NCBI GenBank assembly: GCA_937928795.1
Contig: CALFWB010000043.1
Span: forward strand, 1-55,449
Origin: an uncultured Anaerolineales bacterium
GTDB taxonomy: Bacteria; Chloroflexota; Anaerolineae; Anaerolineales; UBA4823
Length of the DNA: 55,449 bases
Direction of reading: 5' to 3'
Shown one piece after another: positions 25,930-33,977 of the stretch. The translations under genes and the position numbers were made by a program. How positions within the stretch are numbered: position 1 is the stretch's first letter; every line of letters starts with the position of its first letter. The notes beneath the pieces were generated by a model. That model was not told the origin of the DNA. It worked only from the letters and a program-made list of their open reading frames with translations, and ran no database searches.

Positions 25930-26634
25930 ATGAAACGTTCTCGCCGCTTGCACTTGGGCTTCATCTTTTTCGTTTTCCTCGTGGTTGGCGGCTACTTCGT
26001 TTTTGAGTGGTTATTGCCTAATCTAGGGCGATCCCGCCGCGTTTGGCTGTATTTGCAGAACCCAAGCGCCTTTCCTGACTGGCGGGTAAAGATGGGCGAA
26101 CGCTGCGGCGAGGCGCCCTTTTCCATGCCTACGGATGGCTATATCGGTTTTCTCTGGGGGGATTCCTTTCGCCCGGGTCATCGCCACCAGGGAATCGACA
26201 TCTTCGCCGGCACAGAGCCGGGCATCACTGAAGTTCGCGCTGCCTTTACCGGCTACCTGACGCGCTTAGCCGATTGGAAATCCTCGCTGATCATCCGCGT
26301 TCCTCAAGACCCTCTCCAACCCGACCGCCAAATTTGGACTTACTATACCCATCTTGCCAGTCCACAAGGAGAGTCTTATATCGTGGAGGCTTTCCCACCC
26401 GGAAGCCAAGAAGTCTATGTCGAAGTAGGCACCTTGCTCGGTTACCAGGGCAATTATTCCGGCGATCCCAGGAACCCTGTTGGGGTGCATTTGCACTTTT
26501 CGATCGTTAAAGATCGCAATGGGCGTTTTCTCAACGAGTTAGCGATCGAGAATACCCTCGATCCCTCGCCCTATTTCGGTTTGCCGCTCAATGCCAAGAG
26601 CAATCCCAATCAGGTGCCGCGCTGTGGAAGGTAG
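25930..26634 (+). CDS. Membrane-anchored M23-family metallopeptidase
   Basis: A start-anchored helix (residues 8-30) is followed by an M23 (LytM-like) domain. Ligands are HRHQGIDIF (His and Asp) and the HLHFSI motif near residue 193; YYTHLAS supplies the middle His. M23 enzymes cut peptide bridges in peptidoglycan, or help in division when inactive; here the metal ligands are intact. It overlaps functionally with the neighbouring LCP protein in wall assembly. Spacing between HxxxD and HxH is longer than in minimal LytM because of an insertion around RVPQDPLQPD. Confidence 0.85.
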   Translation: MKRSRRLHLGFIFFVFLVVGGYFVFEWLLPNLGRSRRVWLYLQNPSAFPDWRVKMGERCGEAPFSMPTDGYIGFLWGDSFRPGHRHQGIDIFAGTEPGITEVRAAFTGYLTRLADWKSSLIIRVPQDPLQPDRQIWTYYTHLASPQGESYIVEAFPPGSQEVYVEVGTLLGYQGNYSGDPRNPVGVHLHFSIVKDRNGRFLNELAIENTLDPSPYFGLPLNAKSNPNQVPRCGR

Positions 26635-26832
26635 AGCAGGAAGCTTTCAGCAATTAGCCAGCAGTGGACAGTATTTCGCTTTCAGCCGTTGGTATTCGGG
26701 TGGTAAACGTTAGGTGCAAGAGGTTTACCGACTTCTGGTAGCTTGTTCAGCAGAGGTCAGGCTAATGACTTTCTGGCGATGAGCAACACCCCGCGAAATT
26801 GGATGCACTAATTCTTTGAAAAGGAAATTGAG

Positions 26833-27588
26833 ATGAATGGATTCCACGATCAAGTTGTTCTAATTAGCGGAGCCGGGCGGGGCATCGGAAAGGCTCTCGC
26901 CCACGCTTTTGCTCAGCGAGGGGCAATCGTGGCTGCCAATGACATCACTCCGCTGAACCTTAACCCAACCGTTGCGGAAATTCAAGCCGACGGCGGGCAG
27001 GCGAAGGCTTATGTGTTTGATATTGCCAAACGGTTACCCTGTCTCAGTATGGTTGAGCAGGTGTTGGATGATTGGGGGCGGATCGATATTCTGATCAATA
27101 ATGCCGGCGTTGAGCCTCACGCCCCGCTGCTAGAGATGGATGAGTGGGATTGGCAACGCACCTTGGATGTCAACTTGAGCGGCGCTTTTTATCTTACCCA
27201 AGCTTGTGGGCGGGTGATGCGTCAGCAGGGTGGTGGCTGCGTTGTTAATATTGCCTCGATAGCCGGGCGAGCCTATGGTTTACGTAACCGGGCGGCTTAT
27301 GTTGCCAGCAAGATGGGGCTAATCGGTTTGACCCGTGCTGCCGCGTTGGAGCTTGCCGCCCATAATATCCGCGTCAATGCTGTTTGCCCAGGGGTGATTG
27401 AAACCGAGATGACCGCTGCCTTGCGTCAAGATGAAGCGATGATGCAGAGCTGGTTGGCTTCGATCCCTCAGAGGCGATTAGGCAAACCAGAAGATGTGGT
27501 CGGCTTAGTGCTTTTCTTGTGCAGCCCGGCTGCTGCCTATATCAACGGACAAGCCATTAACGTTGACGGCGGGAAGGTGATGTGTTAG
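26833..27588 (+). CDS. SDR-family oxidoreductase (FabG-like)
   Basis: This is a classical short-chain dehydrogenase: cofactor loop SGAGRGIGKAL, INNAGVEP, catalytic Ser in NIASIAG and YVASK (Tyr and Lys), plus CPGVIETEMT and a C-terminal YINGQAINVDGG. An Asp at the end of strand 2 (AANDITP) suggests NAD(H). Substrate unknown. AAGGAAATTGAG precedes the ATG. It overlaps the following MFS gene by 7 bases, so the pair is translated together; the two may modify and export the same compound. Confidence 0.85.
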   Translation: MNGFHDQVVLISGAGRGIGKALAHAFAQRGAIVAANDITPLNLNPTVAEIQADGGQAKAYVFDIAKRLPCLSMVEQVLDDWGRIDILINNAGVEPHAPLLEMDEWDWQRTLDVNLSGAFYLTQACGRVMRQQGGGCVVNIASIAGRAYGLRNRAAYVASKMGLIGLTRAAALELAAHNIRVNAVCPGVIETEMTAALRQDEAMMQSWLASIPQRRLGKPEDVVGLVLFLCSPAAAYINGQAINVDGGKVMC

Positions 27589-28826
27589 GCCGCTTGCATC
27601 TCCCTCCAGCTTTGCGTTATCCTCGTTTTCGCTATCTCTGGCTAGCGCTGATCATCTCCACGGCCGGGGCAAACATGCAACTATGGGCGCTCTTTTGGCA
27701 TGTGCGCACCCTAACCCCGCATCCGATTGCTCTGGGTGGGATTGGTCTGGTGCGAATCCTGCCCGTGATCTTCTTTTCGCTGATCGGCGGCGTGGCAGCC
27801 GATCGGTATAGCCGTTGCAAAATCTTCTTTCTCGCTCAATGTGTTTTGACCTTCGTCGCCGCTACTCTAGCGTGGTTGACTTTTCGGGGAGCGATCACGC
27901 TCTGGCAGCTCTACGCTTTGACTGCCCTCCAAGCCACCGCAGCGGCTTTTGACATTCCTGCCCGTCAGGCGCTGGTGCCCAATCTGGTGCCGGCTAAGGA
28001 CCTGCCCAATGCCTTTAGTCTGAGTTCGATCGCCTTTCAGGTCGGGGCGATTGTTGGACCAGCCCTAGGTGGATGGACAATTGCCGTATGGGGTCAAGCC
28101 TACCCCTATTTGATCAATGCTCTGTCTTACGGCGCGGTTTTACTCGCTATTTGGCGAATTGGTCCGGTAGCGCAACAGCGCATTCAAACCCGGCGCGCGC
28201 TGTTGGATTTGCCCGCCATCCGCGAGGGCTGGATGTTCATCCTAAGTCAGCCGCTAATCTTTGCTTCGATGCTGTTGGACTTCTTTGCTACCTTTTTCTC
28301 TTCGGCAAATACCTTGATGCCCATTGTGGCTAGGGATATTCTGGGGGTGGGTGAGATCGAATACGGCTGGTTGTCCTCTGCTCAAGCGATTGGCGCCGTT
28401 TCGGCCGCTCTGACCGTCTCTCAAATGGGAGAGGTGCGCCGTCAGGGGCCATTGTTCTTGCTTTCGGTTATCTCTTTTGGGCTGGCGACGGTCCTTTTCG
28501 GACTGGCGCGCGTCTTTTGGCTTGCTATGCTGGCGTTGATTCTGGTCGGCGCCGCTGATGCGGTGAGCACGATTATCCGCAACACCATCCGTCAATTGCT
28601 TACCCCCGATCATTTGCGCGGGCGCATGGTCAGCGTGAACCAGATTTTCTTCTTGGGCGGGCCTCAGCTCGGTGAAGTGGAGGCGGGAGTCGTCGCTCAG
28701 CTCTTCGGCGCGCCGTTTGCCATTGTCAGTGGCGGCATCGGCTGCCTGTTGGCGGTTTTCTGGGTTGTTCGTCGCTGGCCACAATTATGGGCATACGATC
28801 GGGTTGAACCCATGGCGATTCGTTAG
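27582..28826 (+). CDS. MFS transporter, probable drug or metabolite exporter
   Basis: It starts at GTG inside the end of the SDR gene, with GGGAAGG about 5 bases upstream. About 12 membrane helices in 414 residues fit the MFS_3 (EntS-like) group. The MFS signature between helices 2 and 3 is visible as GGVAADRYSRCK. Proteins in this group export siderophores or drugs. The link with the SDR is only positional. Confidence 0.8.
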   Translation: MLGRLHLPPALRYPRFRYLWLALIISTAGANMQLWALFWHVRTLTPHPIALGGIGLVRILPVIFFSLIGGVAADRYSRCKIFFLAQCVLTFVAATLAWLTFRGAITLWQLYALTALQATAAAFDIPARQALVPNLVPAKDLPNAFSLSSIAFQVGAIVGPALGGWTIAVWGQAYPYLINALSYGAVLLAIWRIGPVAQQRIQTRRALLDLPAIREGWMFILSQPLIFASMLLDFFATFFSSANTLMPIVARDILGVGEIEYGWLSSAQAIGAVSAALTVSQMGEVRRQGPLFLLSVISFGLATVLFGLARVFWLAMLALILVGAADAVSTIIRNTIRQLLTPDHLRGRMVSVNQIFFLGGPQLGEVEAGVVAQLFGAPFAIVSGGIGCLLAVFWVVRRWPQLWAYDRVEPMAIR

Positions 28827-28913
28827 AGAGATGGCAGTCAGCGGCTCTTTGCTGCTTTAACCGAAGCAAAAGCAAAGCATACTCCTTATGGGGGTCTCGT
28901 AAACATCCACAGA

Positions 28914-29084
28914 AGCGTAGCTTTTGTAAAACGAGACACGGGCTGAAGCCCGTGTTACTTATCGAGCGTAGCATAGCTTTCGCTTGTGGAAACGAGAGAG
29001 GGACTAAAGCCCGTGTTACTTATCGAGCGTAACATAAGCTTTAGCTTGTGCAAATGTGACACAGGCTAAAAGCCCGTGTTCGCC
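28914..29084. repeat. Three tandem palindromic units of about 61-63 bp
   Basis: Each unit contains an ACGGGCTGAAGCCCGT-like palindrome (variants ACTAAAGCCCGT and CAGGCTAAAAGCCCGTGTT) and the first two share CCCGTGTTACTTATCGAGCG. A similar unit follows the 78-bp repeat at 33640-33660. No coding potential. Confidence 0.75.
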
Positions 29085-29469
29085 AGTAGGTGACGGTCAT
29101 CTGCAAGATGAGAGTCACCTAGCCAAAATTTCTGCTTGGGCAGGCGGACATCTCCTTTTCGGTTATAATAAAATCAGAATCTGCTCATGCGGGGTTTTGT
29201 GTCTATACCCTGCTTTCTTCTATCGGAGGCAAAGAAAGGAGGTGAAACCAAAAGCGAAACGACGGTGGAAATTTCCCCGATCTTTACCCCTGTTAATTTT
29301 AGAAGTGTAGCCATTCAGCCAAAGGTCAAAAGGCGAGGGCAACGGTTTGTTCGCACTCCTTTATCCGCTAGTGTTTGAATGGATCTGCAAAATCTAGGCC
29401 ATCTGTGGATGATTGGAAGGCGAACAGTGACCCAAAAATTTATCGTTAGATGTATGAAAGGAGTCCTCC
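29085..29469. other. Gap of 385 bases, nothing supported
   Basis: A TATAAT lies at 29164-29169 and short frames follow it, but none has coding character. AAAGGAG at 29457-29463 serves the next gene. Confidence 0.5.
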
Positions 29470-30048
29470 ATGCCGAAGAAAATCCTCCAACTGGTTGGTG
29501 ATTTTGTTGAAGATTACGAAGTGATGGTGCCGTTCCAAGCCTTACAAATGGTAGGGCACACCGTTCACGCTGTTTGTCCGGGCAAGAAAGCCGGCGAGAA
29601 AGTGCGCACGGCTGTTCACGACTTTGAGGGCGATCAGACTTACAGTGAAAAGCCGGGCCATAATTTTGCCCTCAATGCCACTTTCGATAACATCAATCCT
29701 GAAGATTATGATGCCTTGCTGATTTCGGGTGGGCGTGCTCCTGAGTATATCCGTCTCACCCCGCGCGTTTTAGAGATCACGCGCCATTTCTTCGAGGCCA
29801 ATAAGCCAGTGGCAGCGATTTGCCATGGCGCGCAGGTGCTGACGGCTGCTGGTGTGGTTAAGGGGCGCAAGGTTTCGGCTTATCCTGCGGTTGGACCCGA
29901 AGTCACCTTAGGTGGCGGGGAATATGCCGATATTCGGGTCGATGACGCTGTTCGTGATGGCAATCTGGTGACCGCCCCAGCCTGGCCGGCCCATCCCAAG
30001 TGGCTGGCGTTGTTCTTGGAGGTCTTAGGGACAAAGATCAGCGAATAG
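29470..30048 (+). CDS. DJ-1/PfpI family protein
   Basis: The fold signature is complete: [17 protein letters not shown] at the start, [16 protein letters not shown], and the nucleophile elbow [15 protein letters not shown], with Cys in the Ala-Ile-Cys-His position. The group includes deglycases/proteases and stress proteins of about 190 residues, matching this length. It ends with [18 protein letters not shown], normal for the family. AAAGGAG lies 7 bases before the ATG. A stress-repair role is likely but the reaction is unproven. Confidence 0.85.
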   Translation: MPKKILQLVGDFVEDYEVMVPFQALQMVGHTVHAVCPGKKAGEKVRTAVHDFEGDQTYSEKPGHNFALNATFDNINPEDYDALLISGGRAPEYIRLTPRVLEITRHFFEANKPVAAICHGAQVLTAAGVVKGRKVSAYPAVGPEVTLGGGEYADIRVDDAVRDGNLVTAPAWPAHPKWLALFLEVLGTKISE

Positions 30049-30082
30049 GACTTTTTTCCGTGCTCGTTCTACCCTTTGCGGT

Positions 30083-30381
30083 CTCGATACGGGCTGATGC
30101 CCTACTCGACCCGCAAAGGGTAACCTGCGGGTTGAGTAGCGCAGCGTATCGAAACCCGCAACGAATATGACTCACGCCCCCGGCCCCTCTCCCAAAGGGC
30201 GAAGGGAGGAGTGCGTGGGTCTCGATATGGGCTAGCGTCCTACTCGACCCGCAAAGGGTAACCCGCGGGTTGAGTAGCGCAGCGTATCGAAACCCGCAAC
30301 GAATATGACTCACACCCCCGGCCCCTCTCCTAAAGGGCGAAGGGAGGAGTGCGTGGGTCTCGATATGGGCTAGCGTCCTAC
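30083..30381. repeat. 138-bp tandem repeat (about 2.2 copies)
   Basis: CTCGATACGGGCT recurs at 30083, 30221 and 30359, exactly 138 bases apart each time. Each unit contains CTACTCGACCCGC facing GCGGGTTGAGTAG, a large cruciform-forming pair, and then a copy of the C/T-rich element. The 413-base gap holds nothing else. Confidence 0.85.
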
Positions 30382-30461
30382 TTAACTACTCGACCCACGC
30401 AATGAAATCTCCTATTTCTAGGAGTAAGGATTAAGCTGAAAGTCTTAGAAAGGACCATCCT

Positions 30462-33359
30462 ATGCAGCTCGCCACCGAGTTGAGCAAAATCATCTCCCCA
30501 GAGCGAGTCTTAACGCGCCCGATTGAGCGCCTAGCCTACGCCAACGATGCTAGTTATTTCTACCTAGTCCCCCAAGCGGTCGTGCAGCCGAATTCCATCG
30601 GGGAAGTGCGCGACCTGTTTCGCTTCAGCCAATACCATCGCATCCCGCTCACTTTTCGGGCCGCCGGCACCAGTTTGTGTGGTCAAGCTGTCACCGATGG
30701 CATTCTCGTTGACCTCTCCAAGCATTGGGGCAGTTATCAAGTCGAGGAAGGCGGGGCACTCCTGCGCGCCCAACCGGGCATTGTCGGAACGTACCTTAAC
30801 AATGTGCTCAAGCCCTATCGGCGCAAAATTGGACCTGATCCGGCTTCCATTGATGCCTGTATGTTGGGGGGGATTCTATCGAACAACTCTAGCGGCATGT
30901 GCTGCGGAATCGAAGAGAATTCCTACCGCACGTTGCATTCGATCACGTTTTTATTGCCAAATGGCTTTCGTTTGAACAGCGCTGCACCCGACGCCCATCG
31001 CATTTTTGAAAACGAGCAACCTCAATTGGCTCAAGGTCTGCTGGACCTCCGCCAACGCCTTTTGTCAGATGCAACCCTTGCCGAGCGCGTGCGCCGCAAA
31101 TACCAGATGAAGAACACTAACGGCTACGCTTTGAACGCCTTTCTGGATTATGAAAAGCCACTCGATATCCTTGCCCATCTGTTAATCGGCTCGGAAGGCA
31201 CCTTAGCCTTTATTGCTGAAGCGGTCTTACGTACTGTTCCAGACTATCCCTATAAATATACGGCGCAACTTTATTTTGGCAGCATCCAAGCCGCAGCAGA
31301 GGCGGTCTTTCCTCTGCGCAAAGCTGGCGCTAGGGCGGTTGAGATCATGGATCGCGCTGCTCTGCGCTCGGTCGAACATTTGCCCGGCGTTCCCGAAGTC
31401 ATCCGCAGCCTGCCAGAGAGTGCAGCAGCCATCTTGGTCGAATTTCAAGCCGCTGATGCTTCTGCGATGGAAATCTTTAAGCAAAGTGCAGCAAGAACGC
31501 TGGCGGAGATGAATTTGCTTTACCCGGTCGAGTTCACTACAGACCCCGCCCAACAAGCCATTCTTTGGAAAGCGCGCAAGGGCATGTTTGCCACAGTTGG
31601 CGCCATGCGCCCGCCGGGCACAACCTTATTGCTAGAGGATGTTGTTTTTCCAGTGGAAAGGCTAGGCGAGGCAGTGGTCGATCTTCAAGCCCTCTTCCGC
31701 GCTTATGGTTATCAAGATTCAATCATCTTTGGCCATGCCAAAGACGGCAATTTGCATTACACCATCTCGCAATCCTTTGACACCTTGCAAGAAATCGAAC
31801 GGTTTGATCGCTTCAATCGCGAGATTGTGGAACTGGTTTGTGGGAAGTACGACGGCGCCTTGAAGGGCGAACATGGTACCGGCCGCAGCATGGCGCCTTT
31901 CTTAGCGGACGAATGGGGCGAAAACGGGCGCGCTCTGATGCGCGAGATCAAAGCCCTCTTCGACCCCGATAACCTACTCAATCCCAATGTCCTCCTCAAT
32001 GAGAATCCCCAAGCCCACGTCACGGACATCAAAATCTCTCCGGTGACCGATGGGCGGATCGATCCCTGTATCGAATGTGGCTACTGTGAATCGCGCTGTC
32101 CCTCGCGGGGATTGACCCTTACCCCGCGCCAGCGCATTGTGATTCAACGCACAATCCAACGTCTTTCTCAGCAGGCGCAGGCTGGTAAGGGAAGACAGCC
32201 CATTCCCGGCATGGAGCTGGACGCGCCGGCCTTGATAACGCTCCTGCGCGAGGAATATGGCTATTACGGAAACGACACTTGCGCAGTGGATGGTTTGTGT
32301 GGGGTAGCCTGTCCGGTGGGGATTAACACTGGTGAGTTGACCAAATCCCTACGTGCTGAAACGATATCGCCGCTAGCGAATCGTCTGGCTTTGCTAGTGG
32401 TGCGTCAATTTGCTTTTGTCGAAGCCTTGCTGCGGATAGGCATACGTCTCGGTCATTTTCTCGATCGCCTGACCAACCAAGATTGGCGGCGCTGGCTGCT
32501 CCTGATCGAACGCCTGAGCCGACGCCCTTTTCCAAAGTGGAACGATGCGATTCCACTCGTTCCCAAATCCCTTCCGACCGCAAATCGGGTTCGGCGCAAC
32601 GGTAAAGCTGCCTCGCCCTCCGATGCACTGCGATTCATCTACTTCCCTTCGTGCATCAATCGCAATTTGGGACAACCGCACGACCCAAGCCTGCCTTCCA
32701 TTGCGGAAACAATGCTAACTGTGGCGCAACGCGCCGGGGTAGAGTTGATTATTCCTGCCGATGTGCGAGGGGCTTGCTGTGGTATGCCTTTTAGCTCCAA
32801 GGGCTATCGCCAAGCCTATCAGGTGATGCTGGAACATACGTTGGAAAAATTTTGGCGCTGGTCAGAAGGCGGGCGTTACCCAATTGTGATCGATGCCACT
32901 TCGTGCGCCTACACCTTGCGCAGCGCCGGCGCGGATTTCCAGGGAGATGCCTTGCAGCGCTATCGTCAGATGACCTTGTTGGATAGTTTGGAGTTCCTCC
33001 ACGATACCCTTCTCCCTCGCCTTGCCCTGCACCCCTTACCTGAACAAGTGGTTTTGCATCCCAATTGTTCGGCACAAAAGTTGGGCTTGCAAGAGAAGAT
33101 GGTTGCCATCGCCAAGCGGTGCGTCGAGTCGGTCACCGTTCCGTTGGATTTGGGTTGCTGTGGGTTCGCCGGCGATCGAGGCTTTCTGTTCCCCGAATTG
33201 ACCGCCAGCGCCACTCGCCGTGAAGCCCTTGAAGTCAACCGTCAATCTTATGATGGCTACTACTCCAGCAACCTGACCTGCGAAATTGGCATGCGCCAGG
33301 CAACCGGTCAAACCTATCTCGGCATCGTGTATTTGGTCGAGAAAGCCAGCCGAGGCTAA
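30462..33359 (+). CDS. FAD and Fe-S dehydrogenase (D-lactate / D-2-hydroxyacid type)
   Basis: The 965-residue protein fuses three parts. Residues about 30-200 are the FAD-binding domain (FRAAGTSLCGQAV, PDPASIDACMLGGILSNNSSG). Residues 240-520 are the FAD-oxidase C domain (FGHAKDGNLHYTI, KGEHGTGRSMAPF, DPDNLLNPN). After 530 come two 4Fe-4S motifs (CIECGYCESRCP and CAVDGLCGVACPVG) and a CCG-domain half with RGACCGMPFSSKG and LGCCGFAGDRG. This architecture is that of YdiJ-like and GlcD-like 2-hydroxyacid dehydrogenases that pass electrons to quinone or another carrier. The exact substrate (lactate, 2-hydroxyglutarate) cannot be told. AAAGGA precedes the ATG. Confidence 0.9.
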   Translation: MQLATELSKIISPERVLTRPIERLAYANDASYFYLVPQAVVQPNSIGEVRDLFRFSQYHRIPLTFRAAGTSLCGQAVTDGILVDLSKHWGSYQVEEGGALLRAQPGIVGTYLNNVLKPYRRKIGPDPASIDACMLGGILSNNSSGMCCGIEENSYRTLHSITFLLPNGFRLNSAAPDAHRIFENEQPQLAQGLLDLRQRLLSDATLAERVRRKYQMKNTNGYALNAFLDYEKPLDILAHLLIGSEGTLAFIAEAVLRTVPDYPYKYTAQLYFGSIQAAAEAVFPLRKAGARAVEIMDRAALRSVEHLPGVPEVIRSLPESAAAILVEFQAADASAMEIFKQSAARTLAEMNLLYPVEFTTDPAQQAILWKARKGMFATVGAMRPPGTTLLLEDVVFPVERLGEAVVDLQALFRAYGYQDSIIFGHAKDGNLHYTISQSFDTLQEIERFDRFNREIVELVCGKYDGALKGEHGTGRSMAPFLADEWGENGRALMREIKALFDPDNLLNPNVLLNENPQAHVTDIKISPVTDGRIDPCIECGYCESRCPSRGLTLTPRQRIVIQRTIQRLSQQAQAGKGRQPIPGMELDAPALITLLREEYGYYGNDTCAVDGLCGVACPVGINTGELTKSLRAETISPLANRLALLVVRQFAFVEALLRIGIRLGHFLDRLTNQDWRRWLLLIERLSRRPFPKWNDAIPLVPKSLPTANRVRRNGKAASPSDALRFIYFPSCINRNLGQPHDPSLPSIAETMLTVAQRAGVELIIPADVRGACCGMPFSSKGYRQAYQVMLEHTLEKFWRWSEGGRYPIVIDATSCAYTLRSAGADFQGDALQRYRQMTLLDSLEFLHDTLLPRLALHPLPEQVVLHPNCSAQKLGLQEKMVAIAKRCVESVTVPLDLGCCGFAGDRGFLFPELTASATRREALEVNRQSYDGYYSSNLTCEIGMRQATGQTYLGIVYLVEKASRG

Positions 33360-33538
33360 GCGCTCGGTAGGGTGAACCCCCTTTCGAAGTTCACGGAAGA
33401 ATTGCAAGCCTAAAGCGACTTGCTCATCGCATGGAAACCCTTTGAGCTGTCGCCCCAAATCGGATTTATCTGCCTCTTAAGTCTTGAGGCAGGACTTTCG
33501 TCCACCGAATCGGGCTGCGCCAAGACTGTTGGAAATTC

Positions 33539-33616
33539 GTGTCCACGCAAAAGTTGTAGGACAACTCATTGAGTTGTCCTATAAAGCAATGTTGCCAACA
33601 ACTTTTGAGTGCACAC
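33539..33616. repeat. 78-bp palindromic repeat, copy 2 of 2
   Basis: It differs from 11668-11745 at two positions (CTAC to CTAT and AACG to AATG). Same length and same ends. Confidence 0.8.
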
Positions 33617-33767
33617 GCTTCAGCTTATGGAAACGCAACACAGGCTGAAGCCGATGTTACGAAAATCTGCTTTTTTTGTTAAGAGGCGAACAAATGTGTA
33701 AATTTAGAGTCGCTAGTGGGAAATCACGAAGTCACGAAATCACTGAAAAAGTCCCCTTTCAGGATTA

Positions 33768-33776
33768 TGATATAAT
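33768..33776 (+). promoter_or_regulatory. Extended -10 promoter (TGaTATAAT) of the signalling operon
   Basis: TG-A-TATAAT at 33768-33776 would start transcription near 33783, about 195 bases before the CheB/CheR gene. A typical -35 box is not evident, as is usual with extended -10 promoters. Confidence 0.6.
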
Positions 33777-33827
33777 ATGTCCATATCTTCGAGTTAACCA
33801 ACTGTTCTTGGTAACGCTCAGCTAATC

Positions 33828-33918
33828 GGTGTGCACTTAAGACGAGGTGCAAACGGAGTTGCATAAAACTTGCCAAGAGCAAGGACGCTCATGAGGATGA
33901 GAGGGAGAGAGGCACACC
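33828..33918 (+). ncRNA. Candidate structured leader RNA, four-helix junction
   Basis: GGTGTGC (33828-33834) pairs with GCACACC (33912-33918) and encloses three hairpins: TGCAA/TTGCA (33848-33863), CTTGC/GCAAG (33869-33883) and CTCAT/ATGAG (33888-33901). Upstream, GAGTTAACCA (33791-33800) can pair imperfectly with TGGTAACGCTC (33809-33819). It lies between the extended -10 promoter and the first gene of the signalling operon. I do not recognise a known riboswitch class; the helices are short, so chance folding is possible. Confidence 0.4.
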
Positions 33919-33977
33919 ATTACTTGGGTTGCCGATAGTGTATAAATAGAACTCCAAGCCATTGGAGGTGAAATAGG

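Larger units (their letters stand above)
33360..33977. other. 618-base gap with repeats, promoter and leader RNA
   Basis: It contains the second 78-bp repeat (33539-33616), a lone palindromic unit (33640-33660), the extended -10 box (33768) and the structured leader (33828-33918). 33678-33720 resembles 21219-21255 (GACGAACAAATGTTCAAATT versus GGCGAACAAATGTGTAAATT). No gene is visible. Confidence 0.6.

Noticed and set aside
26709-26715. GTTAGGT resembling an attC end
   Set aside because: No matching RYYYAAC and no stem-forming sequence upstream.
29187-29378. 63-codon frame after a TATAAT
   Set aside because: No protein-like pattern and no ribosome site at its ATG.
29445-29451. GTTAGAT resembling an attC end
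   Set aside because: No upstream partner or palindrome, so only a chance match.
28914-30381. CRISPR array
   Set aside because: Units are themselves palindromic and directly adjoining, with no distinct spacers; no cas genes.
33841-33918. Lysine riboswitch resemblance (GAGGTGCAAAC)
   Set aside because: Too short, and it lacks the long helices and other conserved blocks of the L box.
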